A stretch of DNA of 64,000 nt, taken from positions 3,596,001-3,660,000 of the forward strand of contig JAITYX010000022.1 of NCBI GenBank assembly GCA_021018815.1, read 5' to 3'. The position numbers and the translations under genes were made by a program. How positions within the stretch are numbered: position 1 is the first letter of the stretch; the number at the start of each line of letters is the position of its first letter. The notes below the pieces were generated by a model that worked only from the letters and a program-made list of their open reading frames with translations, did not search any database and had not been told where the DNA came from. This document shows positions 22,990 through 32,673 of this stretch, one piece after another. Source of the DNA: Talinum fruticosum (lineage: Eukaryota; Streptophyta; Magnoliopsida; Caryophyllales; Talinaceae).

Positions 22990-23876
22990 TAGTAGTAATA
23001 ATAATAAGCGAAGTAATTAAAAATAATAACAATAATAATGATAAGGTTAGTAGCACTCATGATAATAAATGAAAAAAATGGCAATAATAATGATAAAGTT
23101 AGTAGTAATAACGATAATAAACGAAAACAAAGCAAATAAAAAGAATAACAATAGTATCAATAATGAACAAGAATAAATAAATAATAGATCGGGTAAAAGA
23201 ATATTAATGTGCATGTTTAATCATCATTATGTGAAATGAAAGAAAATAAAAGTAGAGAGAGAGAGAACTAAAAAAATTCATGTTGAGATGAAGAAGATAT
23301 TTTGGCTAACTTAATTAACTCTCAAGTGGGGTTAATTTTTCAGTTAATTAAACGACTTCATAGAAATAGAGAAGATTAAAGAAGGGAGAGAGAATTTTAA
23401 AAAAATAGAGGTTTTTCTCAAAAATAAATCAAGCCCCCTTTTTAGAGGTAGTGAAGGGGTGTTTATAGAACAAATGAGGAAAACACCCCAAATCCTACTA
23501 GCACTTTTTTTTTTTAAAAAGAAAAAAATAAAAAGCTGATGGAGAAAATGACAAAAAGGGGAGCAGGAGACGGGACAAAGTGGGGGGCAGTAGCAACAGA
23601 CCTTTTGTTTTTTCCTTTTTAATTGTCTTTGTTTTTCTTACTCTCTTCGTGTTTCTTTTCCCTATTTTTTATTGAGATATTGTAGGAGTGGGGACGTAGA
23701 TTATTCATGTCCCTCATGTATATTTTTTTAAATTATTTTTACCTCTTTTCTTTTCCCCCTTTTTGGATGATGAATTTGGACTTTTTGGGCTCCTTTTTAT
23801 TTTAATTTGATGGTCACTTTTTATATGTTTGGTATTTTTTAATTTTTTTCTAATTAGAAACATAATATGAACAATA
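22990..23876. other. Non-coding region, possible leader or LTR part of the Ogre-like element
   Basis: No ORF. On the minus strand a TATA-like ctataaacacccc lies at about 23455-23468, followed by a CT-rich leader (ctctctcccttc, about 23395-23375) and then the microsatellite and RT remnant. The order suggests a promoter and untranslated leader, but no LTR borders could be fixed. Confidence 0.4.
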
Positions 23877-24055
23877 AAATGTTAAATAAATATGAGTCAA
23901 AATTTGGTGTGTATAGATTACTCCTCATTGTTTGAAAAAAAAGTGAAGATCAATGTCATAAAAGACACACAAATTTTGGCTCATTAATTTAGATAAAGGA
24001 ATAAGTAATATGACTGGATTGGTATAACACTCATTTGGATTGGATAAATGGGGTT

Positions 24056-24500
24056 AAGATAACTCCGAATTAATTAGGTAAAATTCATGGTAAAAAATAA
24101 CTTTGAGTTAATTAGGTATGAGTCGAGTCAAAATAACTCTAAGTTAATTAAGTATGACCTAGTCAAAATATCTCCGATTTTGGGTTAATTACGTTTAACT
24201 CATGGTCAAAATAACTCTAGGTTAATCAATTATGACTACGGGTAAAAATAGCTCCGAATTAATCAAATACCACTCATGGTCAAAATAACTTCTAGTTGAT
24301 TATAATGAGACTTAATTCTTGGTTAATTAAATATGACTTAGGGTAAAAAAAATTTAGATTAATTAAGTTTGATTCAGGGTCAAAAATAATTATGGGTTAA
24401 TTATATTTTACTATGGGTCAAAAATAACTCTAAATTAATTAAATACGACTCAAGGTCAAAATAACTCGAGGCTAATCATGTATGACTCAGGGTCAAAAAA
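24056..24500. repeat. ~38-bp minisatellite, array 3
   Basis: About eleven units of the ggttaatta-gtatgactc-gggtcaaaataactc family, with the atatctccgattttgggtt (about 24168) and gattataatgagact (about 24297) variants in the conserved order. Confidence 0.9.
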
Positions 24501-25074
24501 ATGTGCATGATGAAGATGAAATCATGAAATTCGGTTTGAAAATTTGGGCACCCGAATGCAAGAAATATTCAGAGATTAGGTACTTAGCTTTGTAACATGT
24601 TCGAGTGAGTTCGAGTATCACTCTAGTTTTTTTTTTTTTTTCAAAAATATTTAGCTAAGCATCTTAAAAGAAAATGCATCATTATAATTGGTACAATATG
24701 TGTAGTCACATGTTGGATAAGAAGATGTCTCACATGTATTTCTTCGGTAGGTAGAAGGGTATTTTTACAAACATAAAGAGGTGTGTTACATGCATTTGTA
24801 CACTTGGATAAAACAGTGTTTCACATGCTTTTGTATGGAGGATAAAGATGTGTATTGTATGCATTTGTATTCTGTATAAAAGAGTATTTCACATGCTTTA
24901 TGAAGTGGGCAAAGGGGTTTTTGCAACGTATGGATTTGCAAGCGGGAAATGTATTGAAGTATGAAGAAGTTTGCTTTGCTTATAGACGCTCACATCGTCA
25001 CAAGTTATGCACCAAAGAAATATTATCTCGCTTATTTTTCCTCTTATTTCTTTCAAAAAGAGTTCTTTTAGAAA

Positions 25075-25216
25075 TGGATCTCGGGGATGATATTGATAAT
25101 CAATTTAAGCGAATACTTAAGGAGAAGATGAACTATTTCAGGTGTAAGAGGACCTCTGCGTCTCGTTTTATTGTTAGTATTAATTTGTCTCTTATTCATG
25201 CTTGTATACCGTACTT
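25075..25216 (+). pseudogene. DUF7745/plant-mobile-domain-like ORF, copy 3 (5' fragment)
   Basis: The best-preserved start of the three copies: ATG 25075, MDLGDDIDNQFKRILKEKMN, in frame through INLSLIHACIPYF. The frame then enters unrelated RT-derived sequence at 25217, so only about 47 codons remain. The 137-codon frame that spans it (24855-25268) is chimeric and begins in spacer DNA. The homology to copies 1 and 2 is clear; the family name rests on those copies. Confidence 0.6.
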
Positions 25217-25397
25217 TTTCGGAACCACCATAATGTTTGCGAGCCACTCCGGTCCGGATGTTTCATGACTGCAAGAAACCTTACATCTAACTGCCTTTGA
25301 ATCTCTTCTTTAACTTTAAGACTTATTTCGGCTTCATTCTTCGGAGCTTTTGTTGCTTTGGCTTGCTATTTTGGTATATAGGGATATGGTGCTCAAC
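25217..25397 (-). pseudogene. Ogre/Tat RT N-terminal fragment, part 1 (duplicate copy)
   Basis: This stretch repeats 22524-22700 in the same orientation (ggaaccaccataatgtttgcgagccactccgg against the earlier copy) and corresponds to the RT lead. It is cut at 25397 by the 3.59-kb LTR insertion and resumes at 28991. The target duplication TCAAC is at 25393-25397. Confidence 0.82.
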
Positions 25398-26003
25398 TAT
25401 AACGCCCCAATACGTAACCACATAAATAAGTAATCAATAACGGAAGACTTGTAAATTGGGAGACATTACTGCCGTTTTCGGAATGAAAACAGGGCAATTT
25501 CATTTGAGCAAAATAATTATTCAAATAATTTATGTAACAATCCAACCCAAATTTTTCTTCGCAGAAAATGAAATCTTCAAAATGCCGAGGATCAGCTGGA
25601 AAGGAATCATAAGCCAAGAGACCAAGGGAGGGACTAACATGTGTGGGTCAAGACGAACATCCATACATCACTTTTTCGACCAGACATTATCGTTTCCTTC
25701 CTCTTTAAGCTTTAGGCGTGATTGTGAATAGTCCGCCATGCGCTCGATTTCCTAAAAATTTTAAAACATAAAATAATAGATGTGTGAGCTAGAAGCTCGA
25801 TACGTTACTCTTATAAAATGAAATTATAATTTAAGTACTCTTAAATTATGGATATCTTAAATCATTTTTCTTGAATAAACAGTTTGCAAACTTGTCAATT
25901 ACCGATTTGCTTTTTCGATTTAGTCAAACTTAGGACCCGTACTGTGGGACAATCAATCATGGAATCCGACTCCTAGGTTCATTGAACCCCGAGGCGATCG
26001 GCT

Positions 26004-26137
26004 GTGAACAATTGAACGATTAACGATTCCGTGAACAATTGAACGATTAACGATTCCGTGAACAATTGAACGATTAACGATTACGTGAACAATTGAAAGA
26101 TTTATAATTCCGTGAACAATTGAACGATTAACGATTA
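26004..26137. repeat. 27-bp tandem repeat, 5 units, inside the solo LTR
   Basis: Units of gtgaacaattgaacgattaa + cgattcc start at 26004, 26031, 26058, 26085 and 26112, exactly 27 bp apart with few differences. The period being a multiple of three explains the 9-residue repeats of the antisense frame. Confidence 0.97.
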
Positions 26138-26182
26138 AATGCTCGCTAGCGAGCAACGTTGTCCGAGCGTCCCCGGATCAAC

Positions 26183-26216
26183 CATTTACGATTACGATTA
26201 CGATTACGATTACGAT
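26183..26216. repeat. (ACGATT)n hexamer repeat
   Basis: Five units of ttacga directly after the 27-bp array; the hexamer is also the core of the 27-bp unit (gaacgattaacgatt), so it may have expanded from it. Confidence 0.9.
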
Positions 26217-28990
26217 CACATTCATTCATGGATCGTCATAACGGTTAATGGGTCCTTTGCAAGGCCAAATCAATTAAATTGTGAAAAACTTATTTATAAG
26301 CGCAATGAATTGTAAGCACCATCTATTAATCTATAAAACTTTTACTTTTAGTATAAATGTAAAGGCAATAACGTACCTCAACGTGCCAAACACCTCAATT
26401 GCTGATTGTTTACGCAACACAATTTCAATTCGATTTCTATTTCCAAAACGAATCTACTTTCATAGATTACTAGTCTTTTAACAATATTTATATACATTTA
26501 CGATCACCAAACTTTTACTTTTTGCGTACCTATGCATATTGTTTACTTTTGATCTCGATATTCATACATTTCCCGAAATAAGCTATTGATGATATAGTTT
26601 GAATTTTTATATAACAATTGATGAGTTTAATTCCCTATTCTTTTAATATAACTCAAGTTTGACCTTTTGCTTCTATCACCTCTAGTCACGTGCTTAATGT
26701 AGCTTAACCTTAATTGTACCAATCGTTTCATCTAGTGTGCCTACATATCCACTTATATGTAACCAAATATACTTCTTACTTAAGATGTCGATTTGGTTTT
26801 TCAATTTTCTAAAAATTTTGGCAGAGTTTCGTGTGAAACATGGCCTAACCATTAGGCTCCTGGATAAAATCCACAATAAAACTCAACGAGCCACACGCTC
26901 GGAGTATACAACTCAACGACCACACGCCGGAGTATATTTACAACCACAAAAACTAAGTTTCAAACCAGTATATAAACCAAGTTACGATCTCGTCAATATT
27001 CTTATTTTCTTGTGCCCATGAACTTTTCGATTTTTGATCAAGACAAGGACCTTCATACATATATATTTATAGCTAAGACTTCGATTAAGCAATTTAATCA
27101 TAAAAAACCCGATTATCGGGAGATGGTCCCGTACGATTAATTTCTTTATGAGTAGTACCCATAATCGGTTAACGATTTAGTAGATCGTAGACAAAATAGT
27201 GAAACTCATTAATATCGTAACATGTTAACATTTAAATATTTTGAAAAGTATAAATAGTAACGTACTCGAGGTAGTTGCTCGTTTTCCTTTAAATATCGTT
27301 TTCGTTATTTTTTTCGAGCATGTCTTTCCTATCGATTTTCTGTTTTTAGAAAGTAATTTGATTCGATAGGTTATGTCTCTATTCAGATTGTCATACTACT
27401 TTTCTTTTCTTTCTTTCGTAAAGTCTTACGTTCGATTTCTTTTAACTTCTCACTTGTCGCTCAAAGTTCATTTGGGCTTGAAAACTCTCACAATTTTATA
27501 AAGATCTGTTCCTCCTCCCTTCTCAACTCGATTCAACATTCTGAATTTCTTTTCAATCCCCATCTGTCTTTCAATAATATCTCCGTTAATTCCAATAAAA
27601 CCTTCAACTTCATCGGCTAATTTACATTTATTTCATAATTTCAATCCAACTTAGCATACCCAATTTCCATATAATTCACACACATTAATATACCTCTATA
27701 CTCTCATCAAATTTCCCCTTTTCAAATTGATTCACTCTTGCTTAATTAAACCAAGATTCAATTACATTAATTTACTCAAGTTTAGCACACATACAAACCA
27801 ATAAATTCAATCCTCCATCAATCTTCAATGTCTCATTTACACATTCTTGAAACCAACTCCCAACGACATACATGTTCATATTTATAATCATCCTCAATAT
27901 CTTTCTTCCAATTCCTCCACAACCAAATAATTTATTCATACTCATATTAAAGTTAAACAAACACATTCATAATTACAAATAAACCCAAATCAATTTCCAA
28001 TTCCAGTTCAACACATAATAATCCCTAAATCCAATTTCATTTTCTCCTACAATTCCTTCACTTCCACCATAATCAATTCACAATTCACATATACTTGACT
28101 AATTATTCAATAATAACATAAATTTGTGATAAAATTTTCTTAGAAATTAAGGATTGGAGATATACCTCAAATTGGGTTAGATGTGGAAAAAGGGGTGGTG
28201 GAAGATCCGGCGGCGGAGCTGGGTTGTTGGGCGGTAGTGGCAAGCACCGGTCGGTGGTGTCGGGTGTCGGCAGCGGCCAGGACGGTGGCACCAGCCAGTC
28301 CGGCGGCGGCAGCGGCAGCAGGAGGTGCGGAGCAGCCCTTGTTCGAATTCGGGACGGAGCGAAGAGGAGAGAGAGAGACGCGCTAGAGGTGATAGCGTGG
28401 CGGCTAGAGGCGCCGGTCGGCGACACGGGATGGCGGCCGGCCGGCGGGTGGCACGACCGAGCAGCAACAGGGGCACTGCCGGCGCGAGACAGGGAGGAGG
28501 GAGAAGATAAATGGGTGCGGGAGCGAGGCAGCGGCCAGGTACGCCGGTGGCGGCTTGCTGGCGGTGGAAGAAGCCGGTGAGGGCTGGCCGGCTAGCAGTG
28601 GTACAACACCACAATAAGAGGGAGTGAAGGAGGAATGGAAGAGAGATGAAGATGATATTTTTCCTGGTTTGCAACCCCCTCTTATTCATTATATCCCGAT
28701 GTTTCTAGCTATTGCCTTCCCCCTTTTTTTTATTTTTTTACTTATTGTTTATATATAAATAAATCGTGTTCGATACACAATTTTGCATTACTCGAGTATA
28801 CATACATTTCTTCGGACAAATGTAAATCTGTACAAATTACTTATTATTATTTACGATTATTAAATTTGATCACATCATTTATTTCACTTTCAAGTTTTTG
28901 AGTGGCTCACTGCTCTTAAACAATATTAAGATGATAAAATGTAAATTTAAAATAATTAATTACGATTAAGTTTTGGGGTGTTACATCAAC

Positions 28991-29175
28991 AATCTCATGG
29001 TCAATACCCGACACATTTGTATAAGACCATGCAAAAACATTTACATATTCGGTGAGTAGTGCAATGAATGAATCTTTTTCTTCTTCGCAAAAAGAAGACC
29101 CTATCTTGACTTCTTTGATATAGTGTTCGTTACCTATGTTGACTTGTGGTGGGTGTTTATACTTGGAGTAGTAAT
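28991..29175 (-). pseudogene. Ogre/Tat RT N-terminal fragment, part 2
   Basis: Continues the fragment broken at 25397 and matches 22696-22880 (catgcaaaaacatttacatattcggtgagtag against the earlier copy). Together with part 1 it duplicates the RT lead of 21149-22880 and ends at the same microsatellite lead-in. Confidence 0.82.
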
Positions 29176-29230
29176 AATAATGACATTATTAGCAATAAAT
29201 AATCATAATAGTAATAGAAATGATAATGGT

Positions 29231-29286
29231 AACAACAACAACAATAACAATAACAACAACAACAGCAACAACAACAACAACAATAA
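29231..29286. repeat. (AAC)n microsatellite
   Basis: AAC-rich run at the same place, relative to the RT fragment, as the AAT run at 22925. The poly-Asn frame is an artefact of it. Confidence 0.92.
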
Positions 29287-29329
29287 TATACCAACCGTAA
29301 TGTCGACAATCACCATTACCTAATAATTC

Positions 29330-30497
29330 CTAATTAGAGAGTATTATGTATGGTCGCAGCGGAAAGTAACGATCGGAGGCGTTACGCTGTCCTAAGAATA
29401 GGACCGAGACTAAGTAAACAAAATAAAATACAATTTGCATATCTAAATGTTACATGTTGGTCAGGTCTTGATAATGATAAATAATTACAATTCAAGTGGT
29501 TAAGCCACACATCAAGTTTAAACAAGACCCAAAATATAATTTAGTGGCTTGCTTGTATATATTTTAATACAATCCTCAGATTCATCTATTCCACAAGATA
29601 ATATGTAACATGGAATGATTTCCAAGGTAATACCTAAGCCACGATTGAGTGATTTTACTAGGAGCATCTAAATACCTTGAGAACCATAAATACAACATGT
29701 GCAGCTATGCTTTGCCTTCGCCGGACTTAGTAGGTAATTGATTGTTCATCGATGCTTTCCCTAAAACAAAAACATTAAAATATTTCAAAGAATGAGTCGA
29801 AACTCGATACGAACATTCCTACACGATCAAATTGATTTGAAAACATTTTAATTAAGCGCGAGCATTCAATTTATTTTAGTTCGAAATCGAGAGGAGAGAA
29901 TATGAGTCAAACTTGCTTACCAGTTATTATCCGGAAGTGGAACCCCTTATATAATTAATGCAATCTTTGAGTAAGGTGCACACCTCCTGTGCCGACCGAG
30001 AAGCCAAGTTGAAGTCGATCGGGGAAATTGAAGGGCGTAAGCCCTAATAATTGATAATTGAAAACGGATCGGGGACCACTTAATTATATGACAAAACTTG
30101 ATTTGCAAATGATTCATTATTAGTTATATATAAAAAAATATTGAGATTTCTTGAAACATGTGAATTTTCGAACAATGAACTTACCTGAATTTAAAATGTT
30201 TTCCTCCCCTTTATGAAATATTAATTTAGCGGCTCATCGACGACAAGAGTAGCCTCTCTGTTGTTTCAAATAGCTCTTTATTATTAATAACGTTTAAATT
30301 AATATTATCGATAATTAAATTCGCTATACATGCTTGTAACTTGCTTCATAAAAATTGGTTAAGCTAGTTTCGTCGGTTTTTACATGATTTTGATTTGTTA
30401 ATTTACTTGGATCACAATATTTTCATTTTGAAAGTTTACTTATACATTAACTATGACAACTTGTTTAACGTACAAAAATATGGTTCTACTAGTGTTG

Positions 30498-30577
<80 letters not shown>

Positions 30578-30847
30578 ATCAAACCAAAATCTTACTTTCA
30601 ATCCTATCCTTAAGTCACCTTTCACCCCATTTTATCATCTATTCCACAAATTAATTAATTTACTCCACAAATTAACTAATTTACTAAAATTCCACTTACA
30701 TCAAAACTCACTAATTCAAACTTATATGCATCTTTTCCTTAACAAAATTCACATCCATATATAATTAGGGACCAATAAATTTACTCAAATTTATAACCAA
30801 ATACTACAAATTTACTTCATTAAATTAAGATTTAACAACAAAAACCA
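29330..30847. other. LTR-like non-coding DNA (possible second Tekay-type LTR remnant)
   Basis: No ORF. Several landmarks follow the order seen in the solo LTR at 25398: a word like aaaacattaaaatatttcaaa with cgaaactcgatacg (about 29770-29810 against 25755-25805), then gaccgag/cgatcgggg words (about 29990-30075 against 25985-26180). After the CACTA element, 36953-37100 (aattaataataataagaaaaatc, then cataacctgaatgggg) resembles 28090-28180. I infer that CACTA landed in a diverged LTR. Confidence 0.4.
30494..30573. repeat. (ATT)n microsatellite
   Basis: About 26 units of ATT/TTA preceded by gttgttgtt. It produces poly-Leu, poly-Ile and poly-Asn frames that are not genes. Confidence 0.96.
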
Positions 30848-30947
30848 CACTACGGATATCACTTTTAACGATGGGTCTTAACGACGGTTAAAAGGACAAG
30901 CCGTCATGAAAACTAGACCGGTGACATTTTTGTAAATAAGTGGTGTT

Positions 30948-31095
30948 TTGAAGTACATATGACGATGATTCTTACATTAGAACCGTCGTCATATGTTTTG
31001 GGCATTTTGTGGACGACGGTTGTTTTCATAGAACCGTCGTCATATGTCACATATGACGACGGTTTTGTAAAAATAACCGTCGTCATATGTCTATC
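30948..31095. repeat. CACTA left subterminal palindromic repeats
   Basis: Several copies of CCGTCGTCATATG in both orientations. 31032-31064 is a perfect palindrome with 15-bp arms (aaccgtcgtcatatg) and a 3-bp loop. They probably bind the element's TnpA-like protein. Confidence 0.85.
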
Positions 31096-31548
31096 AGATA
31101 ATTCATAAAAAAACCCGAGAACATATCTGCTATTTCTATGCCCACTATATCTGATATCTACTCTTGGTCTTTTCGCTCTCCACAGTTAACTCTCGTCCAA
31201 CAACTACTCGGATCTAGATCTACTTAGAGTAATCCTTATCGGTAAGTTATCCTCGTTGTTGTTCTTCTTTTTGCTGTTTTGTTTTCGCTCAATATATCCT
31301 CTCGTCTCTCCTCTTTCTAAAATGATGAATGTATTTGGGGTAATTATGTGAATGTTGAGAATATGGGTTGTTTGAGATTGTTGAAATGTTGAATCTTTGT
31401 TGAAATGTTGAATATTGAAAATGTGGGTAACATTTATTTAGTTTATTCAGTTGAAAATTCGTGAAATGTTTGGGATTTTGAGAAATGGGTTTAGGTAGTT
31501 TAGGATTTAATTATAGGGAAATAGAATGATAGCTAAGGATGGTAAATA

Positions 31549-31980
31549 AAAACACATTTATATCCAAAGGGAGAAAATAAAAATATTTATTGTTTAGGGT
31601 TTGAGGAAATAAAAAAATTTGTGGTTAAGGGTTTAAGGATGAAAAGGGAGAAAATATAAATTGCAAAAATATGGTTAGAGTTTAGGGTACAAAGACCTTT
31701 TCTATTTCCTATAGACTATTTGAAAACTTTGCTTGAAGATGACAAGAGAGTATGAGGGTATTTCTCAAAATACATTTGTATCCAAAGGGAGAAAATAAAA
31801 ATATTTGTTGTTTAGGGTTTGAGAAAATAGAAAAATTTGTGGTTTAGGGTTTAAGGATGAAAAGGGAGAAAATATAAATTGTAAAAAATATGGTTAGAAT
31901 TTAGGGGACAAAGACTTTCTCTCTTCCTCATACTCTCTTGTCATCTTCAAGCAAAGTTCTCGAATAGTCTATATATAGGA
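31549..31980. repeat. Direct and inverted repeats in the CACTA leader
   Basis: A ~150-bp segment at 31549-31700 (catttatatccaaagggag, ggtttaaggatgaaaaggg) is repeated at 31769-31920. A ~50-bp word at 31707-31757 (ttgcttgaagatgacaagag) recurs inverted at 31927-31980. The inverted arms flank the second direct copy. Confidence 0.88.
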
Positions 31981-32673
31981 GTAGTCCCTCAAAATAATAT
32001 CGTGGTGATCTTTTTGAAGACTTTTGCTTTCATTCCTGACATTTAATTTGATAAATGACATGCTTAATTGTGTGTAATTGTGCTTATTTTGGTTACCAAT
32101 ATATGTTTTTCATTAAATTATCGTATGTATTTCATATACATAGAGAACCCGTTCAAACATTTGTAGATAACAAGTTATCCTAGGTCGTGGTATGTGCATA
32201 AATATGCGTATAGCGTTTAGGATATTAGCTTGGTATGTATAAGTTTTTGAATTGTCCGTGTTGAACAGTTTGAGAATAATATGATAATAGGTAGTGTGGC
32301 TATTATAATCTTATCATAAATAAGATATCACGATGCTCATTTTCGCTCTCGTTCTTCGGATGCAATTATGATGACCATGTGTTTGATGTATGTATATTTA
32401 CTTCGTTACCATACAATTAAGTAAGGATATACACATTAGCCAATTTGTTTTCATATATTGTACTTGAAGAACTAAGGGAAATGTTGCCAGAATTTTGTCA
32501 AATGTATGATAAGATTTTGCTACACGGTCTAGGGTCATATTATTCTTAAATAGGTTTAGGACCATCTATCCCTGTAGAAGGATCTTAGGCTCATATCATA
32601 TTATTTGTGCATAATAAGTACATATTTCTCGAACTATACGTGGTGAATTGCTTCTCGTGTTAATGGGTAAGGT

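Larger units (their letters stand above)
23877..25216 (+). repeat. Large repeat, unit 3 (dispersed copy)
   Basis: Starts with the same aaataaatatgagtcaaaattt word as units 1 and 2 and is collinear with unit 1 through the minisatellite, the cacccgaatgcaa spacer and the ORF start. It ends abruptly at about 25217, inside the ORF, where it joins Ogre-like RT sequence. Confidence 0.82.
25398..28985. repeat. 3.59-kb solo LTR, probably Tekay/Del-type
   Basis: Bounded by an exact 5-bp target duplication TCAAC (25393-25397 and 28986-28990). The ends are inverted: TATAACGCCCCAA at the left (TG mutated to TA) and TTGGGGTGTTACA at the right, the TGTAACACCCC...GGGGTGTTACA type typical of long chromovirus (Tekay/Del) LTRs. 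The length fits that group. It has no internal region, PBS or PPT, hence solo. The GC-rich stretch 28180-28600 is LTR sequence, not a gene. A TATA-like word lies near 28690 on the minus strand (gatataatgaataagagg), which would give minus-strand transcription, but the orientation is uncertain. Confidence 0.8.

Noticed and set aside
24855..25268. 137-residue frame as a gene
   Set aside because: Chimeric: begins in spacer DNA, passes through the start of the mobile-domain-like ORF and ends in antisense RT sequence.
26004..26137. CRISPR-like direct repeats
   Set aside because: The 27-bp units are contiguous with no spacers, and the genome is a plant's.
28177..28689. 170-residue Pro/Arg/Leu-rich frame and overlapping frames in a GC-rich island
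   Set aside because: Lies within the 3.59-kb solo LTR, is open in several frames on both strands because of GC content, and has no domain.
30395..30764. Poly-Ile, poly-Leu and poly-Asn frames
   Set aside because: Translation of the ATT microsatellite.
31590..31860. Interstitial telomere repeats (gtttagggtttgagg, tttagggtttaagg)
   Set aside because: Only single TTTAGGG words, part of a direct duplication inside the CACTA leader and not a tandem TTTAGGG array.
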